Shown one piece after another: positions 17,112-26,166 of a DNA stretch of 64,000 nucleotides. The notes beneath the pieces were generated by a model, which was given only the letters and a program-made list of their open reading frames with translations, was not told where the DNA came from and made no database searches. The number at the start of each line of letters is the position of its first letter. Position 1 is the first letter of the stretch. This DNA is from Cellulomonas sp. C5510 (GTDB lineage Bacteria > Actinomycetota > Actinomycetes > Actinomycetales > Cellulomonadaceae): positions 3,720,001 to 3,784,000 of the forward strand of contig NZ_CP081862.1 in assembly GCF_019797765.1 (NCBI RefSeq), in the 5' to 3' direction. A program made the position numbers and the translations under genes.

Positions 17112-19816
17112 CCCTGCACGAGGTCGCAGCCGAGCTCCCGCAGCGCGACGTACTGGCTGCGGTCCTCGACGCCCTCGGCGATGACGTCGGCGCCGAGCGA
17201 CCGGCCGAGCGCGACCACCGCCTCCACCACGCCCGCCGCGCGGGGACCGACCGGCCCGGAGCCGCCGAGGCCGTGCACGAACGACTGGTCGATCTTCAGC
17301 AGCGTCACCGGGTAGTCGTGCAGGCGGGACAGGGAGGAGTACCCGGTCCCGAAGTCGTCGACCGCCACCCCGACGCCGAGCTCCCTCAGCGCGCGCAGCA
17401 TCGGCACCACGCGCGTGTCGTCGGCCAGCGCGCTCTCGGTGACCTCGATGCCGAGCCACGCCGCCGGCGCGTCGTGCGCCGCGAGCAGGTCCACCACGAG
17501 CGTGACCAGGTCGGGGCGGTCCTTCTGGCCGACGAACTGCCGCGGGGAGACGTTGACCCACACCCGCAGGTCGGCCCCGGTGCCGCGGTTGTGCGCCACG
17601 ACCTCGCCGAGCGCACGGTCCAGCGCCCACGCCCCGAGCTCGCCGATCAGCCCGGTCTCCTCCGCGACCGGGATGAACTCCGACGGAGGCACCGGGCCGC
17701 GGGAGCGCCTCGTCCAGCGCATGAGGGCCTCGACGCCCTCGACCCGGCCGTGCGCGAGGTCGACCTCCGCCTGGTAGACGAGGGCCATCTCGCCCTCCGC
17801 GACCGCACGGCGCAGGTCGGCGGCCATCGTGAGCCGCTGTCGCGCGCGGTCGGCGGTGTGCTCCTCGTACCACTCGTGGCATCCGCCGCCGGCGGCCTTC
17901 GCCCGGTACATCGCGACGTCCGCGCAGCGCAGCAGCTCGTCCCAGGGCATGGTCCCCGGCGGGGCGTGGACGACACCCACGCTGCACCCGACGGCGAACT
18001 CCTCGTCGTGCAGCGCGAACGGCTCGTCGAAGGCGGCGACCAGGCGGGACGCCACGGCGTCCGCCACCGCGGGGGTGGCGTCCGGCAGCAGCACCACGAA
18101 CTCGTCGCCGCCCACCCGGGCGGGCGTGGCGCGGTGCGGCAGGCCCCCGGCGACCCGGGCGGCCGCGCGGCGCAGCAGCTCGTCACCCACCACGTGCCCG
18201 TAGGAGTCGTTGACGAGCTTGAACCGGTCCAGGTCCAGCAGGAGCAGGGCGGTCCCGACGCGCGAGGTGGCCAGCGCCGCCACGGCCCGCTCGCGGGCGA
18301 CGTCCCGGTTCGCCAGCCCGGTGAGCGGGTCGTGGGTCGCGGCGTGCGTGAGCCGGTCCTGCGCGTCCCGGAACCGGGTGACGTCCCGCGCGACGACCAG
18401 CACCGAGTCGACGGTCCCCGCCGGGCTCCGCTCGGGCACGGCCCGCACCTCGTACCAGCTGCCGTCGTGCGCCGCGGACATGCTGATGAGGCGGCGCGGG
18501 TCGTGCTCGACGTCGACGCCCGGGTCGGAGGCGAGCGCGAGCATGTGGTTCGCGAGCGCGCGCACGGCGTCCATCACCGGGGAGCGGGACGCGAGCTCGG
18601 CCGCCCGCACGCCGATGTCGTCCTCGGTGAGCTGCGCCGCCCGGCGCATGGCGACGTTCGCGAACCGCAGCCGGGCGTCGCCGTCCACGCGGGCGATCGC
18701 GTCCGGGGTGTTGCGCGTGATGGACTCCAGGTCGCGCGTCCGGTCCGCGAGCGCGCGGGTCCGCTCGGCGGCCAGATCGACAGCGCGGTTCTCCGCCGCG
18801 GCGCGGGACGTCAGCAGCCCCACGACGAGGGCGGTGAGCACCGACCCCGCGAGCAGCGGGAACCACGTCAGGGGCCCGGGGACGTCGGACTGCGCCGCGA
18901 CGAGGGTCCAGGTGCGCCCCGCGACGGGCACGTCCCGGGTGCGGATCACCGGGGCCTGGACCGCGGCGGAGCCCGTCCCCGCGGGCACCGCCCCCAGCAG
19001 GCGGTCGCCGTCCAGCACCGCGGTCGGCTCCTCCGGCTCGTCCAGGAGGGCGAGCAGGGAGTCGAGCCGCACGGTCGTCACCGTCCACCCCAGGAGGCGG
19101 CGGACGCGCTCGTCGCGCCCCACCGGGGCGTCCGGGCCGTCGAACACCGGCGTGACGGCCGCCGTCTCCAGGCCGCCCACGGCGCCGGCCCGCGCCACCA
19201 GCCCCGCGTCCGCCGGGCCGTAGGCGGCGCCGACGTCGGCGGGGTAGGGCTCGGACACGACGAGGTCCCCCCGGTCGCGGGACGCGGCCAGCGCCTCCTC
19301 GACGGCCTGCACGGCACCGGGGTCCGGGGTGCGACCGGCGGCCAGCTCGTCGACCAGCGAGGCCGGCCCGAGCCGCACGACCCGGGTGGCCGCGACGGCA
19401 TCCGGCGACGGCTCCGTCCCGCCGCCCACGAGGTCGACGAGCCCGGCACGGTCCGCCGGGCTCGCCGGCGCCGGGATCCAGGCGACCCCGCCGACCGCGT
19501 CGGTCCGGCCGCCCGGGCCGGCGAGCACCCGCAGGTGCGCCTCCCAGGCGCCGCCGGCCTCGGCCCACGCGTCGTCGGCGCCCGGCGTCAGCATCAGCGC
19601 CGAGGTGCGCGCGAGGCGCAGCTGCATGTCCCACCGCGCGAGCAACGCCTCCGCCGTGACGGCCAGCCGGGCGCGGGCCTCGTCCGCCGCGTGGTCGCGG
19701 CGCTGGTGCCCGTCGAACACCGACACCGCCAGGGACAGCACCAGCCCGACCGGCACGGCCACCGCGACGATCCCGCGCACGCGCGCGCGGGCACGGCGGC
19801 GCGCGTCGAGCGGCAT
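16979..19816 (-). CDS. Membrane GGDEF-EAL protein (c-di-GMP cyclase/phosphodiesterase)
   Basis: 945 residues: TM1 (about 15-33), an extracytoplasmic CHASE-like sensor region (about 40-315), TM2 (about 318-338), a PAS domain, GGDEF (about 480-650) and EAL (about 670-915). The cyclase active site is intact (VGGDEF). The phosphodiesterase residues are also present: GVEALMRW, NVSPRQF, EVTESAL, DDFGTGYSSL, LKIDQSFV, AEGVED and QGYLFGRP. Both activities are therefore possible. The ATG at 19816 has a strong AAGGAGGT. The 3' end overlaps the convergent upstream gene by 133 bases. Confidence 0.93.
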   Translation of the reverse strand: MPLDARRRARARVRGIVAVAVPVGLVLSLAVSVFDGHQRRDHAADEARARLAVTAEALLARWDMQLRLARTSALMLTPGADDAWAEAGGAWEAHLRVLAGPGGRTDAVGGVAWIPAPASPADRAGLVDLVGGGTEPSPDAVAATRVVRLGPASLVDELAAGRTPDPGAVQAVEEALAASRDRGDLVVSEPYPADVGAAYGPADAGLVARAGAVGGLETAAVTPVFDGPDAPVGRDERVRRLLGWTVTTVRLDSLLALLDEPEEPTAVLDGDRLLGAVPAGTGSAAVQAPVIRTRDVPVAGRTWTLVAAQSDVPGPLTWFPLLAGSVLTALVVGLLTSRAAAENRAVDLAAERTRALADRTRDLESITRNTPDAIARVDGDARLRFANVAMRRAAQLTEDDIGVRAAELASRSPVMDAVRALANHMLALASDPGVDVEHDPRRLISMSAAHDGSWYEVRAVPERSPAGTVDSVLVVARDVTRFRDAQDRLTHAATHDPLTGLANRDVARERAVAALATSRVGTALLLLDLDRFKLVNDSYGHVVGDELLRRAAARVAGGLPHRATPARVGGDEFVVLLPDATPAVADAVASRLVAAFDEPFALHDEEFAVGCSVGVVHAPPGTMPWDELLRCADVAMYRAKAAGGGCHEWYEEHTADRARQRLTMAADLRRAVAEGEMALVYQAEVDLAHGRVEGVEALMRWTRRSRGPVPPSEFIPVAEETGLIGELGAWALDRALGEVVAHNRGTGADLRVWVNVSPRQFVGQKDRPDLVTLVVDLLAAHDAPAAWLGIEVTESALADDTRVVPMLRALRELGVGVAVDDFGTGYSSLSRLHDYPVTLLKIDQSFVHGLGGSGPVGPRAAGVVEAVVALGRSLGADVIAEGVEDRSQYVALRELGCDLVQGYLFGRPCAFADAVRPPAVVDGPVPAASSVSVPAGDAAGTAGGR

Positions 19817-19968
19817 GCCCACCTCCTTCGCGACCGGCGTCTCCCTCCCATCGGCCGGTGCACGCCCGCGCGCGACCAGGCACGGGCACATTCACCCGAT
19901 GCGCTGCTCCGGCGCCGCGGTTCGTCCCCGCCCCGCGAGCCGCAGCGCGGCGCCCCGCGGCTCTCACC

Positions 19969-19974
19969 TACACT
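19969..19974 (+). promoter_or_regulatory. -10 hexamer TACACT, leaderless-type
   Basis: TACACT is followed by seven bases and the GTG of the small VapB-like gene. Confidence 0.55.
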
Positions 19975-19981
19975 CGCCAGC

Positions 19982-20290
19982 GTGATCTTCAAGTCGGTGG
20001 GCGAGGGCAGGCCCTATCCCGACCACGGGCTCGTGACGCCCAAGCAGTGGGCGGACGTGCCCCCGCGGCAGGTGCGCCTCGACGAGCTGGTCACCACCAA
20101 GCGCACCCTGAACCTCGACAACCTGCTGTCCGAGGACTCCACGTTCTACGGCGACCTGTTCGCGCACGTCGTGCAGTGGCGCGGCGTGCTCTACCTGGAG
20201 GACGGCCTGCACCGGGCGGTGCGCGCCGCGCTGCAGCAGCGGCCCGTGCTGCACGCGCGCGTCCTGGTGATCGAGACCGATGAGCACTGA
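19982..20290 (+). CDS. Small conserved actinobacterial protein, VapB-antitoxin-like
   Basis: 102 residues starting VIFKSVGEGRPYPDHG and containing LVTTKRTLNLDNLL and STFYGDLFAHVVQWRG. Proteins of this type are conserved across actinobacteria and are often labelled VapB-family antitoxin, but no PIN-domain VapC toxin is adjacent, so a toxin-antitoxin role is doubtful. The gene overlaps the next one (LytR_C protein) by 11 bases and therefore shares its transcript. That conserved pairing rather hints at a housekeeping or envelope role. GTG start directly behind a TACACT hexamer. Confidence 0.8.
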   Translation: MIFKSVGEGRPYPDHGLVTPKQWADVPPRQVRLDELVTTKRTLNLDNLLSEDSTFYGDLFAHVVQWRGVLYLEDGLHRAVRAALQQRPVLHARVLVIETDEH

Positions 20291-20945
20291 CCGTACGCCC
20301 GCCGCCGCACGGCAGCGGCGCCGCCGGCACACCCGTGAGCGCCAGGCCGTCGTGTTCGGCGTGCTGCTGGCGGGCCTCGGCGTCGCCGCCGCCGGCGCGG
20401 GGGCCGTCTACGCGGGCAACCTCGAGCTGCCGTTCCTGGCCCGCGACTTCTCGTCGCCGGAGCCGACCGGCCTGGCCGTCGCCGACTCGCCCTGCCCTCC
20501 CGAGGGCGCGACGCCGGTGCCCTACGGGCAGATCACCGTGAACGTCTACAACAGCACGAACCGCATCGGGCTGGCCGGTGACACCGGCGACGCCCTGGAG
20601 TCCCGGGGCTTCGTCATCGGCGCCGAGGCGAACGCCCGCGGCGCCGGCTACGCCGCGTACTCGGACACCGCGCTCATCCAGTTCGGCTCGCAGGGTGTCG
20701 CCGCCGCGTACACCGTCGCCGCGCAGTTCGACTCGCCGCAGCTCGTGCTCGACACCCGCGAGGACGCGACCGTCGACGTGGTGGTCGGCGCCGCGTTCAA
20801 CAACCTGGTCGCCGCCGCGGACGTCGTCCTGGAGCCGGACCAGCCGTTCGCCGTGCCGGAGGGCTGCATCGCCCTGGACCAGGTCACGGCGCGTCCGCAG
20901 CCGACGCCGACCGCCCCGGCGACCACCCCGCCGCCCGCGGGCTGA
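20280..20945 (+). CDS. LytR_C-domain membrane protein
   Basis: 221 residues. A basic N-terminus (RQRRRRHTRERQ) is followed by one TM (about 24-45) and an extracytoplasmic LytR C-terminal domain (ITVNVYNSTNRIGLAGDTGDALESRGF to VDVVVGAAFNNLV), ending in a Pro/Thr-rich tail. LytR_C domains accompany LCP cell-wall ligases but here the ligase domain is missing, so this stand-alone form probably binds or assists at the wall. The ATG lies inside the end of the upstream gene (11-base overlap), giving translational coupling. Confidence 0.88.
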   Translation: MSTDRTPAAARQRRRRHTRERQAVVFGVLLAGLGVAAAGAGAVYAGNLELPFLARDFSSPEPTGLAVADSPCPPEGATPVPYGQITVNVYNSTNRIGLAGDTGDALESRGFVIGAEANARGAGYAAYSDTALIQFGSQGVAAAYTVAAQFDSPQLVLDTREDATVDVVVGAAFNNLVAAADVVLEPDQPFAVPEGCIALDQVTARPQPTPTAPATTPPPAG

Positions 20946-20953
20946 CGCCGGAG

Positions 20954-20996
20954 CGGCACGCGGCGCGGACCCGCCGGGGACCCGCGCCGCGTGCCG
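20954..20996. terminator. Bidirectional hairpin between convergent genes
   Basis: Perfect 15-bp stem (20954-20968 with 20982-20996) and 13-base loop fill the 54-base gap between the LytR_C gene and the permease gene that face each other. Acts for both (inference). Confidence 0.7.
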
Positions 20997-20999
20997 TCG

Positions 21000-22346
21000 T
21001 CAGCGAGCCCTGCCCTCGAGCTCCGTGCCCCCCGGCACCGACGCCGGCGACGCGGGCTCCTGGCTCGTCCCGCGCCACCGGGCCACGGCCCGCATGACGT
21101 GGTGGACGCCGATCGCCGCGGCCGTGCCCAGCGCGATGCCGGCGAACTGCAGGTCGCCCGCCGTCCACGTGAAGTTCGCGATGCCGATGACCAGCGCGAC
21201 GGCGGCGGTCGTGAGGTTCACGGGGTCCGAGAAGTCGACCTTGTTCTGCACCCAGATCCGGGCGCCGAGCACGCCGATCATGCCGTAGAGGACCGTGGTG
21301 GCGCCGCCGAGCACCCCGGGCGGGATGGTGTTGATGAGCTCGCCGAACTTGGGCGACAGGCTGAGCACCAGCGCGGTCGCGGCCGCGACCCAGTACGCGG
21401 CAGTCGAGTACACCTTGGTCGCCGCCATGACGCCGATGTTCTCGGCGTACGTGGTGGTGCCCGAGCCGCCGCCGAGGCCCGCGAACGTGGTGGCCAGGCC
21501 GTCGGCGAGCAGCGCCCGGCCGGTGAGGTGGTCGAGGTTGCGGTCCGTCATCGCGGCGACCGACTTCACGTGCCCCACGTTCTCCGCGATCAGCACGAAG
21601 ACGACCGGGAGGAACAGGCCGAGCAGGTGCGGCTCGAACGTCGGCGTGACGAAGTCCGGCAGGCCGAACCAGGCCGCGTCGCCCACGGCGGTGAAGTCGA
21701 CCTCGCCGCGCAGCCACGCCACGACGTAGCCCACGACGACGCCGACCAGGATGGACAGCCGGCCGAGGATGCCGCGAAACAGCACGGCCGCGAGGACGAT
21801 CGCACCGAGGGTCGCGAGCGCCGTGACGGGGGCCGCGCGGAACCCGCTGCACACGCCCTCCGCGTCGCACGAGCCCCACGCCGTCGGCGCGAGGTTGAAG
21901 CCGATCAGCGCGACGACCGTGCCGGTCACCACGGGCGGCATGACGACGTCGATCCACCGGGACCCCGCCAGGTGCACCACCAGGCCGACGACCGCGAGCA
22001 GGACACCGGTCACCAGGATGCCGCCGACGGCGGCGGACTGGCCGCCCGAGGCGGTCGCCGCGACGATCGGGCCGATGAACGCGAAGCTCGACCCGAGGTA
22101 GGACGGCAGCCGGTTCCCCGTGACGAGCAGGAACGTCACCGTCCCGATCGCCGAGAACAGCAGCGTGGTCGCCGGCGAGAACCCGGTCAGCAACGGCACC
22201 AGGAACGTCGCGCCGAACATCGCGACGACGTGCTGCATGCCGATCCCGATGGTCCGGGGCCAGCTCAACCGCTCCTCCGGGGCGACGACCGCCCCCGGGG
22301 CGACGCTCCTGCCGTCGCCGTGCACCCGCCACCCGAACGCGCTCAC
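21000..22346 (-). CDS. Uracil-xanthine permease, NCS2 family
   Basis: 448 residues with about 14 membrane segments. Family marks include FLVPLLTGFSPATTLLFSAIGT, the helix-8 region VFVLIAENVGHVKSVAAMT and GLGGGSGTTTYAENIGVMAATKVYS, where UraA/PyrP-type uracil carriers bind the base. The Glu in IAENVGH matches the nucleobase-coordinating position. It likely imports uracil or a related base by proton symport. The GTG at 22346 is preceded by GGAGG at good spacing. No pyrimidine genes are adjacent. Confidence 0.9.
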   Translation of the reverse strand: MSAFGWRVHGDGRSVAPGAVVAPEERLSWPRTIGIGMQHVVAMFGATFLVPLLTGFSPATTLLFSAIGTVTFLLVTGNRLPSYLGSSFAFIGPIVAATASGGQSAAVGGILVTGVLLAVVGLVVHLAGSRWIDVVMPPVVTGTVVALIGFNLAPTAWGSCDAEGVCSGFRAAPVTALATLGAIVLAAVLFRGILGRLSILVGVVVGYVVAWLRGEVDFTAVGDAAWFGLPDFVTPTFEPHLLGLFLPVVFVLIAENVGHVKSVAAMTDRNLDHLTGRALLADGLATTFAGLGGGSGTTTYAENIGVMAATKVYSTAAYWVAAATALVLSLSPKFGELINTIPPGVLGGATTVLYGMIGVLGARIWVQNKVDFSDPVNLTTAAVALVIGIANFTWTAGDLQFAGIALGTAAAIGVHHVMRAVARWRGTSQEPASPASVPGGTELEGRAR

Positions 22347-22448
22347 GCGGTCCCGCCTCCTCGCTGCCCGGCCCGGTCCGTCCGGGCGCGCCGGACGGCA
22401 GGCTAGCGGCTCGCTCCCCGGGCCCGTCGGGACGGTCCGCCGCGTAGG

Positions 22449-23816
22449 GTGTCCCGCGCCCTGACTCACACGCGGAGGTGCACCATCGACCGCCTGCTGC
22501 GCTCCCGCGCTGCGCTGTGGACCGCGTTCGTCGCGGTGCACGCCTGGATCGGGTACGTCGGGACGGTGCTGATACCGGCGAAGGCGTTCTGGGACGTCGA
22601 CCTGTACCGCTGGTGGATGTGGCAGGGCCTGCACGAGGGCGTGTGGCCGGTCCTGGGCGGCGACTGGGTGTACCCGGCCGGCGCCGTGCTGCCGATGCTG
22701 GCGCCGGCGCTGGTGGTCGACGCCGTCGACACCCGCGCGTACGCCGTGGCGTGGACGCTGCTGGTCGCGGGGGCGAACGCGGCGGCCGTCGGGGTGCTGC
22801 TGCGGGGTGCGCGCGCGACGGACCCCGGGGCGAGGCCGGCGGCGGACGGCGCCGTCTCGGGCGTGGTCGCCGGGCCGCCCCGCCACGACCCGGCGCTCGG
22901 CGCGTGGTGGTGGCTGGCGTTCGTGCTGCTGCTCGGCCCCGTGGCGGTGGGTCGGCTGGACGCGGTGGTCGCGCCGGTGGTGGTCGTCGCGCTCACGCTG
23001 GCGCTGCGCCGGCCGGCGGTCGCCTCGGCCCTCCTGACGGCCGGCGCGTGGATCAAGGTCGCCCCGGGCGCCCTGCTGCTGCCGCTGGTGCTCGTGGTGC
23101 GGCGGCCGTGGCGCGACCTCGTGCTGCCCGCCGCGCTGGTGTGCGCCGCTGTGTCGACGGCCGTCGTCGCAGGCGGCGGGGCCGCGCACCTGACGTCGTT
23201 CCTGACCGAGCAGGGCGACCGGGGGCTGCAGGTCGAGGCGGTCGCGGCCACGCCGTGGGTGCTGGCCGGGCTCGGGTCGCCGGACGTTCGGGTCGTGCTC
23301 AACCAGGCGATCACGACGTGGGAGATCACCGGACCGGGCACGGCCGCCGTGGCCGGGGCGCTCGGCGCGCTGCTGCCGCTGGCCCTCGCTGCGGTCACCG
23401 CCCTGCTCGCGTGGGTGCGACGGCGCGCCGGGGACCGGCTGGACACCGCGGGGTTCCTCGCCCGTGGCGCACTGCTGGTGGCCGTGACGCTGATCGTCGC
23501 GAACAAGGTCGGGTCGCCGCAGTTCGTCGGCTGGCTCGCGGGGCCGGTGGTCGTCGGGCTGGCCCGGCCCGGCGCCTCGGGGGTGCGCCCGTGGCGCGTG
23601 CCGGCGGTGCTGGTGCTGGTGGTCGCGGCGCTCACCCAGTGGGTGTTCCCGCTGACCTACGACGGGATCACGGCGCAGCAGGCCGGGCCGTCGCTCCTGC
23701 TCGTGCTGCGCAACCTGCTGCTGGTGGCGCTGGCGGTCGTGGTGGCGCGGGACGTCCTCCGCACAGGACGCGCCCCGGCCACCACGACCGAGCGGCTCAG
23801 CGCACCTGCGGCATGA
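22449..23816 (+). CDS. GT87-like polyprenyl-phosphate-dependent mannosyltransferase, membrane enzyme
   Basis: Polytopic protein of about 440-455 residues with the early motif FWDVDLYRWWMW (Asp-rich first loop, as in GT-C enzymes), WIKVAPGALLLPL and a Lys-Val-Gly-Ser loop (NKVGSPQFVGWL) found in actinobacterial GT87 alpha-mannosyltransferases. It probably adds mannose to lipid-linked glycans outside the membrane. The start is uncertain: the first in-frame GTG (given here) overlaps a TAGGGT hexamer that looks like the promoter, whereas GGAGG at 22474 points to an in-frame AUC at 22485 (...ATC GAC CGC). The C-terminus overlaps the facing LLM gene by 20 bases. Confidence 0.8.
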   Translation: MSRALTHTRRCTIDRLLRSRAALWTAFVAVHAWIGYVGTVLIPAKAFWDVDLYRWWMWQGLHEGVWPVLGGDWVYPAGAVLPMLAPALVVDAVDTRAYAVAWTLLVAGANAAAVGVLLRGARATDPGARPAADGAVSGVVAGPPRHDPALGAWWWLAFVLLLGPVAVGRLDAVVAPVVVVALTLALRRPAVASALLTAGAWIKVAPGALLLPLVLVVRRPWRDLVLPAALVCAAVSTAVVAGGGAAHLTSFLTEQGDRGLQVEAVAATPWVLAGLGSPDVRVVLNQAITTWEITGPGTAAVAGALGALLPLALAAVTALLAWVRRRAGDRLDTAGFLARGALLVAVTLIVANKVGSPQFVGWLAGPVVVGLARPGASGVRPWRVPAVLVLVVAALTQWVFPLTYDGITAQQAGPSLLLVLRNLLLVALAVVVARDVLRTGRAPATTTERLSAPAA

Positions 23817-24741
23817 CCTGCGAGGCCACCAGCTCCAGGTGGTCGAGGTCGTGCAGGTCGAGCACCTGCAGGTAGACGCGGCCCACACCCAGCTCCGCGA
23901 GCGCGCCGAGCCGGTCGACGACGGCCGTGGGCGTGCCGGCGACGCCGACCTCCCGGAGCTCCTTCGGGTCGCGGCCGATGGCGGCGGCGCGACGGTCCAC
24001 CTCCGCGTCGTCCTTCCCGACCGCCGCCACCAGGGCCACCGACATCGTGAGGGACTGCGGGTCACGCCCGATCGCCCGGCACGCCTCCCGCACCGTCTCC
24101 AGCTTCTCGCCGACCTGGTCCAGCGGCGGGAAGGACAGGTTGAACTCGCTCGCGAACCGGGCGGCGAGCGCCGGCGTCCGCCGCGGGCCCAGGCCGCCGA
24201 CGATCACCGGCACGCCCGCACGCGACGGGTCGAGGGGCGAGCGCTGCACGGGCTTGGGCAGGGCCGGGCTGTCGGTGAGCGTGTAGTGCTCGCCGTCGTA
24301 GGAGAACCGCTCCCCCACGGGCGTGCCCCACAGCCCGGTGACGACCTCGAGCTGCTCGGTCAGCGGCCCGAAGCGCTTGGCCGGGAACGGGATGCCGTAC
24401 GCCGCGTGCTCCTGGGCGAACCACCCGGCGCCCAGGCCGAGCTCGACGCGGCCGCCCGACATCTGGTCCACCTGCGCCACCTGGATCGCGAGCACGCCGG
24501 GGTGCCGGAACGTGGCCGACGTGACGAGCGTGCCGAGCCGGATGCGGCTCGTCTCCCGCGCCAGGCCGGCGAGCGTCGTCCACGCGTCCGTCGGGCCGGG
24601 GAGCCCGTCGCCGCCCATGCTCAGGTAGTGGTCGGAACGGAAGAAGGCGTCGAAGCCCAGCTCCTCGGTGGCGCGCGCGACGGCGAGGATGTCGTCGTAC
24701 GAGGCGCCCTGCTGCGGTTCGGTGAAGATCCTCAGGTCCAT
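23797..24741 (-). CDS. LLM-class F420-dependent oxidoreductase (Rv1855c-like)
   Basis: 314-residue luciferase-like TIM barrel. Visible family features: FDAFFRSDHYL near the start, RLGTLVTSATFRHPGVLAIQVAQVDQMSGGRVELGLGAGW (the GRVxLGxGxGW motif) and VIVGGLGPRRTPALAARFASEFN. It resembles the actinobacterial F420-dependent group typified by Rv1855c. Substrate unknown. No operon partner: the downstream neighbour is convergent and the upstream one divergent. Confidence 0.9.
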   Translation of the reverse strand: MDLRIFTEPQQGASYDDILAVARATEELGFDAFFRSDHYLSMGGDGLPGPTDAWTTLAGLARETSRIRLGTLVTSATFRHPGVLAIQVAQVDQMSGGRVELGLGAGWFAQEHAAYGIPFPAKRFGPLTEQLEVVTGLWGTPVGERFSYDGEHYTLTDSPALPKPVQRSPLDPSRAGVPVIVGGLGPRRTPALAARFASEFNLSFPPLDQVGEKLETVREACRAIGRDPQSLTMSVALVAAVGKDDAEVDRRAAAIGRDPKELREVGVAGTPTAVVDRLGALAELGVGRVYLQVLDLHDLDHLELVASQVMPQVR

Positions 24742-24859
24742 GCCGCCGAGCCTTTCACGTCACCGGCCCGTGGTCGTCCGCACCGGGACCGCGTCCGCGA
24801 GGTGCAGGTCGCAGGGCCTCTGGATGCCGCCGCCCGGCGGCGCGTGAGACGGTGAGGGC

Positions 24860-25525
24860 ATGGTGACGCAGCTCGGTCTCGCCCTCGACGTGCTGGCCGT
24901 CGTCGACTGGCGGCGGCGGACCGCGCAGACGTACGCGGACGTCCGCCGGATCGCCGCGGACGACCCCGCCGCCGCGCACGCCGAGTGGGTGGCACGCCGC
25001 GACGAGCTGTTCGCCGAGCACGCCGCCTCCCCGCTGCGCCCGGCCGCCAAGGCGGTGTTCCGCGGCCTCGACGTCGCGCCCTACGACCCGGCCTACCGGT
25101 TCGAGGTCCGGGTGCGCTCCACGTCGGCGCAGCGGCTCGAGGTCACCACCGGGACGGACGGCGTCGTGCCGTTCGACCGGGTCGGGCGCGTCGAGCTCGA
25201 GGGCCTGGGCGGGCTGTCGGTGTGGGCGCTGCGCACGTACGGCGGCGGGGTCTTCGTGCCCGTGAAGGACCGGACCTCCGGCCGCGGGAGCTACGGCGGC
25301 GGCCGGTACGTCCTCGACACGGTCAAGGGCGCCGACCTGGGGCGCGCGGCGGACGGCAGCCTCGTGGTCGACCTGAACTTCGCCTACAACCCGTCGTGCG
25401 CGTACGACCCCGCGTGGGCGTGCCCGCTCGCCACCCGCGGCAACGTGCTCGACGCCGAGGTGCCCGTCGGCGAGCGGCAGCCCGACCCGATGCTGGTGAT
25501 CGACGTGGAGGGCGAGGACGGCTGA
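24860..25525 (+). CDS. DUF1684 domain protein
   Basis: 221 residues of DUF1684: W-x(2)-R region at the N-terminus, FRGLDVAPYDPAYRFEV, VFVPVKDRTSGRGSYGGGRYVLD, and the conserved end LNFAYNPSCAYDPAWACPLATRGNVLDAEVPVGE with two cysteines. Biochemical function is not established. The conserved FNxAYNPxCAY segment suggests an enzyme or metal-binding fold. It is divergent from the LLM oxidoreductase. The ATG follows GTGAGGG. Confidence 0.88.
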   Translation: MVTQLGLALDVLAVVDWRRRTAQTYADVRRIAADDPAAAHAEWVARRDELFAEHAASPLRPAAKAVFRGLDVAPYDPAYRFEVRVRSTSAQRLEVTTGTDGVVPFDRVGRVELEGLGGLSVWALRTYGGGVFVPVKDRTSGRGSYGGGRYVLDTVKGADLGRAADGSLVVDLNFAYNPSCAYDPAWACPLATRGNVLDAEVPVGERQPDPMLVIDVEGEDG

Positions 25526-25540
25526 CCGCGGCCGCCGGGC

Positions 25541-25610
25541 GCGCCGCCTGTCCGGACGCGCCGCGTGTCCTGGTGCGCCGCCTGTCCTGGCAGGCGCCGC
25601 CTAGGCTGAC
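25541..25610 (+). repeat. Four imperfect 17-bp tandem repeats merging into a promoter
   Basis: Copies at 25541-25557, 25558-25574, 25575-25593 (two extra bases) and 25594-25610 each start GCGCCGC. The last copy contains the -10 hexamer TAGGCT of the GNAT gene. Expansion or contraction would change the upstream promoter region. Confidence 0.7.
25602..25607 (+). promoter_or_regulatory. -10 hexamer TAGGCT, leaderless-type
   Basis: TAGGCT then six bases then the GTG start of the GNAT gene at 25614. The hexamer lies in the fourth copy of the upstream tandem repeat. Confidence 0.55.
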
Positions 25611-25613
25611 GCG

Positions 25614-26135
25614 GTGCCCGACCAGCCCCGCCGGCCCGACGCCGCCGCGTCCGTCCCCGCGTCCGTCCGCACCGTCCGCACCGTCCGCGCCGGCGACCTG
25701 GTGGTCGAGACCCGCACCGCCGCCGACGTCACCGCTGCCGAGCTGTACCCCCTGCTGCGGCTGCGCGTCGACGTGTTCGTGGTCGAGCAGGCGTGCCCGT
25801 ACCCGGACCTCGACGGCCGGGACCTGCTGCCGGACACGCTCCAGGTCTGGGCGCACGACGACGGAGAGGTGCTGGGGTGCCTGCGCGTGCTCCGCGCCGG
25901 CAGCACCTCGCCCGCGATCGGCCGCGTCGTCACGGCGCCGGCAGCCCGCGGGCGCGGGGTGGCCGCGACGCTGATCGAGCACGCGGTGGCCCTGTGCGGG
26001 CCGGACGCGGCGATCGACCTGCACGCGCAGGCGCACCTCGAGCGCTGGTACGCCCGGTTCGGGTTCGAGCGGGCGGGCGCGGGCTACGACGAGGACGGCA
26101 TCCCGCACGTGCCCATGGTCCGGCGGCCCGCCTGA
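25614..26135 (+). CDS. GNAT-family N-acetyltransferase (ElaA-like)
   Basis: 173 residues. A 25-residue Pro/Arg/Val-rich leader precedes the ElaA-type acetyltransferase fold: LYPLLRLRVDVFVVEQACPYPDLDGRD, then VLGCLRVL and the acetyl-CoA loop VVTAPAARGRGVAATLIEHAV, with the C-terminal HAQAHLERWYARFGFERAG. Acetylates an unknown amine. GTG start immediately behind TAGGCT. Confidence 0.9.
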   Translation: MPDQPRRPDAAASVPASVRTVRTVRAGDLVVETRTAADVTAAELYPLLRLRVDVFVVEQACPYPDLDGRDLLPDTLQVWAHDDGEVLGCLRVLRAGSTSPAIGRVVTAPAARGRGVAATLIEHAVALCGPDAAIDLHAQAHLERWYARFGFERAGAGYDEDGIPHVPMVRRPA

Positions 26136-26166
26136 CGCGACGGCTGCCGCCCGGCGGGACCCGGCG

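Noticed and set aside
14420..20290. A 1956-codon open frame on the plus strand
   Set aside because: It is antisense or out-of-frame sequence with Arg/Gly-rich shadow composition over most of its length. Only its last 103 codons (from 19982) are a real gene.
19982..20290. Toxin-antitoxin pair
   Set aside because: No PIN-domain partner is adjacent. The neighbour is a LytR_C protein.
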